From assembly GCA_016933635.1 (NCBI GenBank), contig JAFGAP010000028.1, positions 1 to 53,343 of the forward strand: a stretch of 53,343 nt of DNA. Direction: 5' to 3'. Every line of letters begins with the position of its first letter. Positions within the stretch are counted from its first letter, which is position 1. This DNA comes from Kosmotogaceae bacterium (lineage in GTDB: Bacteria; Thermotogota; Thermotogae; Petrotogales; Kosmotogaceae). The translations under genes and the position numbers were made by a program. The notes under the pieces are model-generated. The model did no database searches, had not been told where the DNA came from, and saw only the letters and a list, made by a program, of their open reading frames with translations. Of the stretch, positions 43,142 to 51,679 are shown piece by piece.

Positions 43142-45459
43142 TCAACAACACTCCCTTTCTTATGAGATAGTAAGATCCAAAGAACTGATAATACAATTAT
43201 ACCCGCAAAAACTGTCAAAAACAAAGCGTTAACCGAGGGTTCAATAGACATTCTAAGCATCGGAGATCCGCCTTGAACAAAGAGATTCAAAGCGGCGATA
43301 CCTGACAGAGAAGCGAAGAAATAAGCTGTGATAACTGCTAGATTGATGACGGAAATAACCGGGTTTCGTACGACGAACAGTGTAATTGAGAGCAAGAGAA
43401 GAGCCACGACAAGCGAAGCAAACTCTGGAACTCTGTATACTTTGATCGGAACTGGAGAAGGGTTCTCATTCAGAATAGGGGCTATCTTTTCGCGATAATC
43501 ATCAAGGGCGACTCCGAGTTCAGGTTTTGACTGAAGCTCCGTTTCCAGTGAATTAGAGAAATCCTCTCTCATTCTACTACCTGCAAAACTAACAATTCTT
43601 TCTGAAGTATCTATTAGGGCTGATAAGGCAGCCTCGTAACCTTTGCGATTTCTTTCGCTGTCACGAATGAAACCTTCAATATCTTTTGTAAGGCCCTCCA
43701 ATTCTGAAACATATGCATTCTGGTTTTCAATTGACATGTATTCACTGAATGCCGGCGCAGCAACTCTAAGCCTTCCATTTGAGTCAACGCTATAACTCAT
43801 TTCAGCAGCCGCTGAGAAAGAGTTCATCTTGTTCGGGATGATAACTCTCAGAACTCTCTTAAAGCTATTCAGTTCGCTTGAAACAAGTGAGTTCAAGTCT
43901 CTAGTTTGAAGGCTGATCATCGATTCTGGCGCGAGAAAGACATCGTTTTTCAAGGATGAATAATAAACAGAATCGTAGAATCCTTCAAAGCTGTCCATCA
44001 AGAGTTCAGGCTGTTCGTTAAGAAGATTCATGAATGGAAGCGCAGCTATCAAGAAAAGGAGAAGGAGTTTCAAAATGAGTATTCTGCTTCTTTTTCTTCT
44101 GTTGAATGCCGTTGCAACAGCAAGTATGAACACGAAAGCAAAGGCCGGAAGAGCAACAATTGAATGAAGCGACAAATCAAATATGCCCGTGGTAATCTCT
44201 CCGAAGAAGAAGATATAGAGCGTTTCCAGGATTACAATAATTCCAATAACATACTCTCTTAAGGCAGGAACAATTGTGAATCCCAAAAAGGCAATCAGTG
44301 CATAGGCCAATACCCTTAACCACCAGAGATCAATACCTTTATCTATGCTTGAAACTAGACCCTTAGAAAGCTCGTTCCTTATTCCGCCCATTATGTTTGC
44401 CTGAATCGGAACGATCTTCCTTACCTCGCTTTCAATGTCGCTTTCTATTAGGCCTGTAGGAGTAAACTGCTTCATAGACAGTAGCTGGGATCCCATCTGG
44501 ATCTTTTCTACTATTTGAGATCTCAATTCTTGATTCTCCTCAAGAACGTCTATCAAACCCTGAAAGTAAGAGTCTTCAGGTATAGAATCAATCTCTAATC
44601 CCGGAATATCCTTAACTCTAATCTCAACGGATTCAGGATAAAACGGGGCACTACTGATTAATCCAACTGATCTTAGAAGCCAAAGTCTGAAAAGCTCTTT
44701 TCCTAAAGACATGATTTCTGCATTGCCTATCTGTGAAAGGTCCATCGCAGTTTGAACTGCCAATCTGTTGACTTCCTCATCGACGAGGGTACTTACACTG
44801 TATTCCTTGTTGCTTATGGTCGAAATCGTTGAATTGAGCGCATCTATTATATTTCTGTTTGAAAGGCTAAGTATCTCGTTCTCTGAATCATACGGCGCCT
44901 CAGCTCTTATAGTGTAGGAAGAAAAGGAATTCGTTACCTGCAGCTCGTCAGGGAAAAAATCGGGTTTGGTTTCTATTAAGCCAAGTGAATAAGCGATCCA
45001 TTCTTTGTAGACTTCTCCGGCCATTTCGCGTACTCTTGAGGAATATGAATTGAAGACTTCAAGGTATGCAGGCATTTCATTGAGGGTATGTATTTCAAAA
45101 GGCTTTCCAGAAATATCAGTAAGGACCCAGGAGAGAAAGGCACTGTAGGCTATTCTGTCGTCGCTGTCGCGAAACTCACTTTCGTCAAATGCTTCGATAT
45201 GCCTTGTGAGAAGTCCGGCAATAGTTGTTGAACTTTCCTTCTTTTCTATGCTACCGACCATTTGAAGTTTGTACAATCTGTACACGGACAAATAATCGAG
45301 GTCTTCAATCAGCTTCAGAACTTTTGGAAGACTTGGCTCTTCCTTGTTGTAGTCTTCTACGTAAGCCTTGAAATCTTCGATGATAACTTTCTGGCTAAAA
45401 GAAAAGGAAAGAATGGCGATCGCCAGAAACACAATGACCGAGAGTATTCTCTTTGGCAC
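43138..45459 (-). CDS. Large membrane protein of unknown function in the nucleoside transporter operon
   Basis: 773 residues; I do not recognise a family. Residues 1-22 are a signal peptide or anchor. A soluble region (about 25-375) contains two copies of a pattern with W, SxGLI, P and FxP: EVYKEWIAYSLGLIETKPDF (149-168) and ELFRLWLLRSVGLISSAPFY (255-274). Five or six membrane segments follow (about 380-480), then a second soluble part (about 485-680) and three final membrane segments (about 685-765). The GTG start has GGAGGTG 4 bases upstream, 18 bases after udk, and the end overlaps the BMP gene. This tight placement suggests a role in nucleoside uptake or its regulation, but that is inference. 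Confidence 0.8.
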   Translation of the reverse strand: MPKRILSVIVFLAIAILSFSFSQKVIIEDFKAYVEDYNKEEPSLPKVLKLIEDLDYLSVYRLYKLQMVGSIEKKESSTTIAGLLTRHIEAFDESEFRDSDDRIAYSAFLSWVLTDISGKPFEIHTLNEMPAYLEVFNSYSSRVREMAGEVYKEWIAYSLGLIETKPDFFPDELQVTNSFSSYTIRAEAPYDSENEILSLSNRNIIDALNSTISTISNKEYSVSTLVDEEVNRLAVQTAMDLSQIGNAEIMSLGKELFRLWLLRSVGLISSAPFYPESVEIRVKDIPGLEIDSIPEDSYFQGLIDVLEENQELRSQIVEKIQMGSQLLSMKQFTPTGLIESDIESEVRKIVPIQANIMGGIRNELSKGLVSSIDKGIDLWWLRVLAYALIAFLGFTIVPALREYVIGIIVILETLYIFFFGEITTGIFDLSLHSIVALPAFAFVFILAVATAFNRRKRSRILILKLLLLFLIAALPFMNLLNEQPELLMDSFEGFYDSVYYSSLKNDVFLAPESMISLQTRDLNSLVSSELNSFKRVLRVIIPNKMNSFSAAAEMSYSVDSNGRLRVAAPAFSEYMSIENQNAYVSELEGLTKDIEGFIRDSERNRKGYEAALSALIDTSERIVSFAGSRMREDFSNSLETELQSKPELGVALDDYREKIAPILNENPSPVPIKVYRVPEFASLVVALLLLSITLFVVRNPVISVINLAVITAYFFASLSGIAALNLFVQGGSPMLRMSIEPSVNALFLTVFAGIIVLSVLWILLSHKKGSVVE

Positions 45460-45477
45460 TTCACACCTCCAGCCCGA

Positions 45478-46083
45478 TCACTTGTTTAACATATTCTCAA
45501 TAGCATTGATTATCACATTGAGACCGGTAGTGTTTGCGGCCCCGTCAGGTAAAACTATATCACAAAAGTATTTTTGTGGTTCTATGAAACTCTCGAAAGA
45601 AGGGGCGACGAATTTTCTGTATTGTTCAATTATGCTGTCTATTGATCTCCCTCGTTCCTTTGTATCCCGCTCGATTCTTCTGATTAGCCTTTCATCAGCT
45701 GGTGCATCTATGTAGATTGAAAAGTCGAAGAGATCCCTCATTTCTTTCTTGAACATCACCAGAAGTCCTTCGACAATAATCAGCGGTTTGGGCACGAACT
45801 TTCTGCAGATTCCAGATTCACGCCTATAGGTCACCATACTATAGACGGGAACCATAATGCTTTTGTTCTCTTTTACGGATCTGAGGTGTTCTTCGAAAAG
45901 ATCAAAATCGAATGCCTTTGGAGAGTCAAAGTTGAACTCTCTTGGATCTGTGCCAGGATCGAGATTCTTGTAATAATCGTCCATTGAAAGGATCGCAGCT
46001 CGTTCCATGAAGTGGTTGAAGATCATATTTGTCACCGAAGTCTTTCCTGCCCCGCTGCCACCAATTATTGATACGAGGACCAT
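45478..46083 (-). CDS. udk: Uridine kinase (uridine/cytidine kinase family)
   Basis: Phosphorylates imported uridine and cytidine to UMP and CMP. The P-loop GGSGAGKTSVT is at residues 8-18, followed by ILSMDDYYKNLDP, FNFDSPKAFDFDLFEEHL and the lid-type RRIERDTKERGR. 201 residues is close to the usual 205-215. The ATG overlaps the rex stop (TAATG). Its position ahead of a nucleoside importer makes a coherent uptake-and-trap pathway, the best functional hint for that transporter's substrate. Confidence 0.92.
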   Translation of the reverse strand: MVLVSIIGGSGAGKTSVTNMIFNHFMERAAILSMDDYYKNLDPGTDPREFNFDSPKAFDFDLFEEHLRSVKENKSIMVPVYSMVTYRRESGICRKFVPKPLIIVEGLLVMFKKEMRDLFDFSIYIDAPADERLIRRIERDTKERGRSIDSIIEQYRKFVAPSFESFIEPQKYFCDIVLPDGAANTTGLNVIINAIENMLNK

Positions 46084-46736
46084 TAATGCCTTCTTCCTTT
46101 CCTTGAAGCTCCAAAAGTCATGCCGAAAGCAAGTGACCGAAAGGAAACCGAAATATCTATTTCTTCGTTGATGATCTCCTGTGGCAAAGAAAGCCTTATT
46201 GGCGCGAAATTTACTATTCCCTTTATTCCGGCCTCGGCAAGCAAGTCGGCTGTACTCTGCGCCGCACTTGCCGGAACAGTAATCACCCCTATTTCGATAT
46301 GCCGATCTCTGACTATTTCCTTCAATTTGGCTGTGGATTCAATCACGAGATCATTTGGCATAGGTATTCCTATCTTGTTAGGATTACTGTCGAACAGAGC
46401 CTTTGCTACGAAGCCCGAATTGGAAAGGCCCGGATAATTGGCTAGCGCCATCCCCAGATTTCCCATTCCAACAATGCAGGTATTCCATCTCTTTCTGATC
46501 CCCAGTATCTCACTTATGCTATCAAGAAGAAGCTCGGTGCTATAACCTACCCCCCTCTTGCCGAACTCGCCAAAATACGAAAGGTCCTTCCTGACTTGGC
46601 TGGCTTTAATGCCTAGCCTGTCGGCAAGGTCTTTCGAAGATATACTAGATACCCCAGATATCACCAGGTTCTCTAGACATCTGTGAAATATGGCAAGTCT
46701 TTTGATCGTGGGCTTAGGAATCTTCCTGCTGTCCAT
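46083..46736 (-). CDS. rex: Redox-sensing transcriptional repressor Rex
   Basis: Winged-helix repressor that responds to the NADH/NAD+ ratio. The N-terminal DNA-binding part (about 1-80) shows [33 protein letters not shown], and the Rossmann part has [16 protein letters not shown]. 217 residues is normal. It is the first gene of the rex-udk-transporter operon and divergent from a small membrane protein. I searched the divergent region for a Rex palindrome and did not find a convincing one, so its targets are probably elsewhere. Confidence 0.95.
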   Translation of the reverse strand: MDSRKIPKPTIKRLAIFHRCLENLVISGVSSISSKDLADRLGIKASQVRKDLSYFGEFGKRGVGYSTELLLDSISEILGIRKRWNTCIVGMGNLGMALANYPGLSNSGFVAKALFDSNPNKIGIPMPNDLVIESTAKLKEIVRDRHIEIGVITVPASAAQSTADLLAEAGIKGIVNFAPIRLSLPQEIINEEIDISVSFRSLAFGMTFGASRKGRRH

Positions 46737-46769
46737 TATTTATCTCCCTCCAGGAATATCTTTGCGAAA

Positions 46770-46778
46770 ATTATATCA
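46770..46778 (-). promoter_or_regulatory. Extended -10 promoter of the rex-udk operon
   Basis: TGA followed by a perfect TATAAT on the minus strand, about 34 bases before the rex ATG. The -35 is weak. The ATG has GGAGGGAG about 8 bases upstream. Confidence 0.5.
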
Positions 46779-46833
46779 TGGTTACCGTTGGTTCATCTTT
46801 GATTAAGCCACTCAAAAATGTGAGACATCTACG

Positions 46834-46842
46834 TGCTATAAT
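46834..46842 (+). promoter_or_regulatory. Extended -10 promoter of the rightward housekeeping string
   Basis: TGC followed by a perfect TATAAT, about 40 bases before the first gene at 46883. The -35 region is poor. It faces away from the rex promoter; the two -10 boxes are about 60 bases apart. Confidence 0.5.
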
Positions 46843-46882
46843 TACTTTTAGAATGTTCATAATGTAGACTGGAGCACATTCT

Positions 46883-47218
46883 ATGGGGAAGAGAGTTGTT
46901 TTGAATAGCCAATTCGCATCAGTACTAATGCTGATCATATCTCTTTTCCTTTTCGTTGAAGCTTTGTATGTTATCAGGTATGTGAAGGAATCGCAGTCGG
47001 CTGAATTTGAGGTGACTTTTTACGATAATACTACACCGATCAGGATTCTAATGGATGAAGAAGGATACGTTCTTCATCCCGGGGAGAGTTTGGTGCTAAG
47101 TATTGGACGAAGTGATGAAGTTGTAGTCGAGCAAGAAGTAGCCGGAAGATACACAGTAAGAGGTGGCGGAAAGATAGTCAGCGTCAGTATTCCGCATGTG
47201 AAAGTGAGTGTAAAGTGA
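46883..47218 (+). CDS. Small membrane-anchored protein, NusG domain II-like
   Basis: 111 residues: one membrane segment at about 12-33 (ASVLMLIISLFLFVEALYVI), then a small beta-rich domain (FYDNTTPIRILMDEEGYVLH, then LVLSIG and VSIPHVKVSV). The layout recalls the NusG domain II-like family of small secreted or anchored proteins, but the match by eye is weak. GGAG lies 8 bases before the ATG. First gene of a plus-strand string that ends in rny, overlapping the next gene by 4 bases. Confidence 0.7.
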   Translation: MGKRVVLNSQFASVLMLIISLFLFVEALYVIRYVKESQSAEFEVTFYDNTTPIRILMDEEGYVLHPGESLVLSIGRSDEVVVEQEVAGRYTVRGGGKIVSVSIPHVKVSVK

Positions 47219-47754
47219 TGGGGAATTATCGAAAGACGGAGATGGTCAATCTCGTAATCTTTGTTTTCGGTTCATATATAGATTACAGATTACAGGAAAT
47301 TCAACCTGTTCTCGAGAAAAGGTTTGGGCCAGCAGATTACATTTCTAAGGCCCTAGACTTTGACAAGTACACATCTTATTACAATGATGAAATGGGATAT
47401 GGCTTGAGGGGAAAATTGATTTCGTTCAAAAGGCTTATTCACCCCCAGCAGATTTCTCTAGTAAAAAGGTTGACGAATGCTGTCGAAGATCATTTCAGGT
47501 TAGAAGGCAATCGAAAAGTAAATCTGGATCCAGGTTATATTCATCATGCGCAGTTCGTGCTGGCCTCTACGAAGCACTGGGCAAACCGTGTTTATGTTGG
47601 AGACGGCATATATGCAGAAATCACACTGATGTTTATAGATAGTTCTTTGAAGCCTCTTCCATACACGTATCCTAATTACAAAGATCGTGAATACATTGAA
47701 GAGCTCATGAAAATCAGGGAGTTGTATCTTCTCAAGAGAAAGGAAAGACTATGA
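47215..47754 (+). CDS. DUF4416 family protein
   Basis: 179 residues matching the DUF4416 family, of unknown function. Recognisable blocks are EKRFGPADYISKALDFDKYTSYY, GLRGKLISFKRLI, RKVNLDPGYI and LASTKHWANRVYVGDGIYAE. It is soluble, with no signal peptide. GTG 47215 overlaps the upstream stop (GTGA); ATG 47218 is an equally likely start. It overlaps rimO by 4 bases, a neighbourhood that may hint at a ribosome- or translation-related role. Confidence 0.85.
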   Translation: MMGNYRKTEMVNLVIFVFGSYIDYRLQEIQPVLEKRFGPADYISKALDFDKYTSYYNDEMGYGLRGKLISFKRLIHPQQISLVKRLTNAVEDHFRLEGNRKVNLDPGYIHHAQFVLASTKHWANRVYVGDGIYAEITLMFIDSSLKPLPYTYPNYKDREYIEELMKIRELYLLKRKERL

Positions 47755-49055
47755 GGTTCGGAGTTCTTTCTCTGGGATGCTCAAAGAATATCGCTGACAT
47801 GGACAATTTCATGGGGATTATGGCTAACAGAGGCCATGAGATAATTGAGGACGCCTTAATTGCAGATCTGATAATTATTGACACCTGTGGCTTTATTGAC
47901 GACGCAAAAAAAGAGAGTCTCGAGGAGATCTTTAAATCCCTTTCCCTTAAGCAAGAAAATCCCGGACTGAAGGTGGTTGCCGTTGGGTGTCTTGTGCAGA
48001 GATATTTTCACGAACTTAAATCGGAAATTGTTGAGATAGATGGACTGATTGGAGTTACAAGTCCATTAACCCTTGCGAATCTAATTGAAAGTGGAGAGTT
48101 CTTCTATTTGAAGGAGCCAGATGGAGTATATGACTATTCCAGTAGAATGGCCAGCAGCAAGTATTCGGCTTACGTGAAGATAGGGGACGGCTGTAACAGA
48201 AACTGCGCCTTTTGCTCCATTCCCAATTTCAAGGGGAAGTCGGTGAGTCGTAATCCAGATAGTATAGTGAAAGAGACACTTTCTCTCATAAGAAAAGGAG
48301 TAAAAGAGATAGATCTCGTTTCTCAGGATTGTACACAATATGGAAAAGATTTGACTGAGAAAGCGGATCTCAAGAGCCTTCTTGAGAAGCTAAACGATAT
48401 TGATGGGGATTTTTGGATAAGGGTTCTTTATCTTCATCCTGATCATGTTGACAACGAGCTTGTTGATTCGATTCTTTCGTTGTCGAAAGTCGTGGATTAT
48501 TTTGACATACCTGTTCAAAGCGGTTCCACAAGGATTCTGAAGAAGATGGGGAGGGCAAAGGATTCAGATCAGTTACGCGAGCTGCTCTTTGGAATAAGGC
48601 AAAAGGCTCCTCACGCTATTCTGAGAACAACCTTGCTGGTAGGTTTTCCTGGTGAAAGCGATGCAACATTCAATGAAACCCTTGATTTTGTGAGAAATGT
48701 AAGATTCGATAGACTTGGAGGCTTTGTTTATTCCAGCGAAGAAGGGACTCAAGCATTTGGGCAGAAGAGAACTATCGGCAGGAAGGCAGCTAAGAAAATG
48801 CTCAATTTAATACTTGAAGAACAGGATTCGATTTCAGCCGGAAGGCTTTCCGAGTTCAAAGGACAGATAATGACTGTTCTTGTTGAAGAAAGCGGTTCAA
48901 GTTATTCTCTTGGAAGAGCTTATAACAGTGCACCAGACGTTGACGGAGTGGTAGTGCTTAAAGGTCATAATGAGGAAGGAGTTTTTCTTAAAGCTAGAAT
49001 TACTGATACTTATGAACACGATATGGAAGGTGTTATCTTGGATGAACTTGCCTAA
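47751..49055 (+). CDS. rimO: RimO, ribosomal protein S12 methylthiotransferase
   Basis: Radical SAM enzyme that adds a methylthio group to an aspartate of ribosomal protein S12. The N-terminal cluster cysteines are C10, C46 and C78 (LSLGCSKN, IDTCGFID, VGCLV). The radical SAM cluster is C146-C150-C153 in GDGCNRNCAFC, and the TRAM domain is at the C-terminus. The Asp-specific RimO branch, rather than MiaB, is supported by the start MRFGVLSLGCSKN. 434 residues is normal. Confidence 0.94.
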   Translation: MRFGVLSLGCSKNIADMDNFMGIMANRGHEIIEDALIADLIIIDTCGFIDDAKKESLEEIFKSLSLKQENPGLKVVAVGCLVQRYFHELKSEIVEIDGLIGVTSPLTLANLIESGEFFYLKEPDGVYDYSSRMASSKYSAYVKIGDGCNRNCAFCSIPNFKGKSVSRNPDSIVKETLSLIRKGVKEIDLVSQDCTQYGKDLTEKADLKSLLEKLNDIDGDFWIRVLYLHPDHVDNELVDSILSLSKVVDYFDIPVQSGSTRILKKMGRAKDSDQLRELLFGIRQKAPHAILRTTLLVGFPGESDATFNETLDFVRNVRFDRLGGFVYSSEEGTQAFGQKRTIGRKAAKKMLNLILEEQDSISAGRLSEFKGQIMTVLVEESGSSYSLGRAYNSAPDVDGVVVLKGHNEEGVFLKARITDTYEHDMEGVILDELA

Positions 49056-49581
49056 TATTCTAACTTTGTCCAGAATGTTTCTTACTATACCTGCATTGCT
49101 GCTGCTAATGAGCGGGAGTGTTGTTGGTCACTATTTTTCTTTTATTGTTTTCGTTATCGCTGCTTTGACAGATTTCTTTGATGGCAGAATAGCGCGAAAA
49201 CGTGGATTAATTACGGATTTGGGGAAATTTCTGGACCAGATCTCCGATAAGATACTGGTAACGTCAGTTTTCTTGGGGTTTATGGGACTATCCAGGATCA
49301 GTCTATGGTTCCTCTTTGTCCTCATATCTAGGGATACACTGGTGTCGGGGATTCGAATGGTAGCTTCGAGTAAGGGAAAAGTGATTGCGGCGGACGTATT
49401 TGGCAAAGCCAAAACCGTGACGCAAATTGCGTTCTTGATATTTCTTTATTCTAATTTGCTTTGGGGATTTCCAGCTGGAAGCTTGATGGTTTGGTTTGAG
49501 ATCCTTGTTGCTGTCATAACGGCATTAAGTGGAGGCAACTACCTAATTAAGAATCTTGATATCTTTAAGGGAGGAAAGTAA
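49042..49581 (+). CDS. pgsA: CDP-diacylglycerol--glycerol-3-phosphate 3-phosphatidyltransferase
   Basis: Integral membrane enzyme making phosphatidylglycerol phosphate. The CDP-alcohol phosphotransferase motif is complete in DFFDGRIARKRGLITDLGKF plus LDQISDK (DGxxARx8Gx3Dx3D), and several membrane segments follow. ATG 49042 (AAGGTG about 9 bases upstream) gives the usual start MNLPNILTLSRM and a length of 179; longer frames run inside rimO. It overlaps rimO by 14 bases. Confidence 0.93.
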   Translation: MNLPNILTLSRMFLTIPALLLLMSGSVVGHYFSFIVFVIAALTDFFDGRIARKRGLITDLGKFLDQISDKILVTSVFLGFMGLSRISLWFLFVLISRDTLVSGIRMVASSKGKVIAADVFGKAKTVTQIAFLIFLYSNLLWGFPAGSLMVWFEILVAVITALSGGNYLIKNLDIFKGGK

Positions 49582-49582
49582 A

Positions 49583-50149
49583 TTGCGCTCATTTATTGCA
49601 GTTGACACCGGCGAGAGAGTTCCGGCTATGATAGATGGGATATCGGAAAAGCTTAGAAGAATGGGATTCAAAGCATCGTGGGTGCCTGGAGCAAATGCTC
49701 ATGTCACACTCGCTTTTCTTGACAACATTGAGTTGGAGAAACTCTCTCTGCTCGCATCGATGCTTTCTCGCAGATTAAGAGGCTTTCCTTCTTTCACTTT
49801 GGAGACGGGGAGGATCGGTTATTTCAAGCACAAGGATCTTCCTAAAGTAATCTGGGTTGCAATCGAGCGGAACCAAAGTCTTGTCAATCTCCAGAGAGAA
49901 ACAAGAGTAGTACTTGAGGCGTTAAGTCTTCCTGTCGACGACAATTTCAGACCCCATCTAACAGTCGGAAGAATGAAGTTTAGTCCGCCCATGTGGCGAA
50001 AGTTTCTAAGCACTCTTGAAAATGAGCACATAATCTTCCCTGTTGGAGAAGTTACAATATTCGAATCTATCCTTTCGAGGGAAGGTGCAACATACAGGAA
50101 AGTCTTCACATGCAGTTTTGAAGGAGGACTGATTGAACATGCTGTCTAA
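49583..50149 (+). CDS. thpR: RNA 2',3'-cyclic phosphodiesterase ThpR (LigT)
   Basis: 2H-phosphoesterase of 188 residues. Two HxTx motifs are present: HVTLAFLDN near residue 43 and HLTVGRM near residue 126. The N-terminus [13 protein letters not shown] is typical. The start is TTG 49583 with AGGGAGG 8 bases upstream. It directly precedes recA, as in several Thermotogota, and overlaps it by 17 bases. Confidence 0.93.
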   Translation: MRSFIAVDTGERVPAMIDGISEKLRRMGFKASWVPGANAHVTLAFLDNIELEKLSLLASMLSRRLRGFPSFTLETGRIGYFKHKDLPKVIWVAIERNQSLVNLQRETRVVLEALSLPVDDNFRPHLTVGRMKFSPPMWRKFLSTLENEHIIFPVGEVTIFESILSREGATYRKVFTCSFEGGLIEHAV

Positions 50150-51188
50150 GGATAAGAAGAACGCACTTGAAAGAGCAATAAAGGACATTGAAAAACAGTT
50201 TGGTAAGGGTTCAGTAATGTTGATGGGTGACAAGGATGAACACAAGAGCATAGAAGTTATTCCTACTGGATCACTTGCAGTTGACATCGCTTTGACGGTT
50301 GGAGGATACCCGAGAGGTAGGGTTGTTGAGATCTATGGAGCGGAGTCAAGTGGCAAGACGACCATTGCCTTGCACGCTATTGCAGAAGTTCAGAAACGTA
50401 ATGGAATAGCTGCTTTTATCGATGCCGAACATGCGCTGGATATTCACTATGCTCGAAACCTTGGCGTCGATGTTGACAATCTTCTTATTTCTCAGCCAGA
50501 CTACGGAGAACAGGCTCTTGATATCGTCGATGGTCTCATAAGATCAAATGCCGTGGATCTCATTGTCGTAGATTCTGTCGCTGCCCTAGTACCTAGAACT
50601 GAGATTGAGGGGGCAATGGGTGAACTTCAAGTCGGACTTCAAGCCCGTCTTATGTCTCAGGCATTGAGAAAGATCTCCGGAAATGTTAGCAAGTCCAAAT
50701 GCATAGTCATTTTCATTAACCAAACGAGAATGAAAATTGGGGTAGTTTACGGGAACCCTGAAACTACAACTGGAGGAGTGGCGCTGAAGTTTTACTCTTC
50801 AGTCAGGCTAGAGATAAGAAGAGGAAGCGCAATAAGAGAAGGAAATACGGTTCTTGGTAACGAGACAACGATAAAAGTCGTGAAGAATAAAGTTGCGCCC
50901 CCATTCCGAGAAGCAAAGGTCGATATAATCTATGGACAGGGTATTGAACATGCAAATGAGCTCTTCAATCTTGCAGTCTCAGAAAACATGATAGAGAGGA
51001 AAGGCGCCTGGTATACCTACATTTCGGAAGATAATAATGAGGTAAGTCTTGGTCAGGGAAAGGCAAACGGCGTGGAGTTCATGAAAGAGAATCCCGAATT
51101 GATTCTTGAGATGGAAAACAGACTTAGAGCAAAATACAATTTGCCGCTCTTAGAACCGAAGAAAGAGGAGAAGGAAGAGAACGGATAA
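50133..51188 (+). CDS. recA: Recombinase RecA
   Basis: DNA strand-exchange recombinase. It has Walker [10 protein letters not shown], Walker [14 protein letters not shown]-binding loop L1 around [20 protein letters not shown] and L2 region [17 protein letters not shown], and an acidic C-terminal tail. 351 residues is normal and there is no intein. TTG 50133 is 5 bases after GGAGG; ATG 50139 (two codons later) is also possible. I see no SOS box upstream. It overlaps recX by one base. Confidence 0.96.
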   Translation: MNMLSKDKKNALERAIKDIEKQFGKGSVMLMGDKDEHKSIEVIPTGSLAVDIALTVGGYPRGRVVEIYGAESSGKTTIALHAIAEVQKRNGIAAFIDAEHALDIHYARNLGVDVDNLLISQPDYGEQALDIVDGLIRSNAVDLIVVDSVAALVPRTEIEGAMGELQVGLQARLMSQALRKISGNVSKSKCIVIFINQTRMKIGVVYGNPETTTGGVALKFYSSVRLEIRRGSAIREGNTVLGNETTIKVVKNKVAPPFREAKVDIIYGQGIEHANELFNLAVSENMIERKGAWYTYISEDNNEVSLGQGKANGVEFMKENPELILEMENRLRAKYNLPLLEPKKEEKEENG

Positions 51189-51625
51189 TGCTTTCCGATC
51201 CAATGAAGGATGCAGTTAGATACATAAGGTATAGGATGAGATCTAGAAAGGAGATAGAAGACCAACTACTGAAAAAGGGTTATTCTAAGGAAGAAGTGGA
51301 TGAGGTCATTGAAAAGCTTGAAGAACAGAAACTAGTAGACGACAGAGTCTTCGCCAGCCTTTATGTGAGCGATGGAGTGAACGTTCATCATAAGGGCCCA
51401 TTCAGAATCAGACAGGAGCTTTTCAAGCTGGGCATCTCGGAAGAGATTATCTCTGATTCAATTGAGAAGGAATTGGAAAACTGCGACTTGAAAGAGATTG
51501 CAAAGACTGCAATTGGAAGCACAGGAAAGACAGATGCTTATAAAATGCGAAGAAAGCTCTACAGAAAAGGATTTTCGTCTCCGTTAATAGACGAAGTAAT
51601 TGATGAAATTGAAGAGAAATCATGA
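51188..51625 (+). CDS. recX: Regulatory protein RecX
   Basis: Modulates RecA filaments. It is short (145 residues) but shows the helical repeats: YIRYRMRSRKEIEDQLLKKG, then DDRVFASLYVSDGV, PFRIRQELFKLGISEEII and MRRKLYRKGFSSPLIDEVI. The ATG overlaps the recA stop (TAATG), giving tight coupling. A plus-strand gap of 54 bases separates it from rny. Confidence 0.93.
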   Translation: MLSDPMKDAVRYIRYRMRSRKEIEDQLLKKGYSKEEVDEVIEKLEEQKLVDDRVFASLYVSDGVNVHHKGPFRIRQELFKLGISEEIISDSIEKELENCDLKEIAKTAIGSTGKTDAYKMRRKLYRKGFSSPLIDEVIDEIEEKS

Positions 51626-51679
51626 AGGGAGGGAGCTGGTTTCCTCGAAGGAATTTGAAAGGACCAGCGTTGAGAAACT

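Noticed and set aside
46851-46881. GAATGT/ACATTC inverted arms before the gene at 46883
   Set aside because: The arms are only six bases with a loop of about 19, so a functional leader structure is not supported.
46737-46882. Rex operator in the rex divergent region
   Set aside because: I looked for a TTGTGAA/TTCACAA-like inverted repeat near both promoters and found no convincing one.
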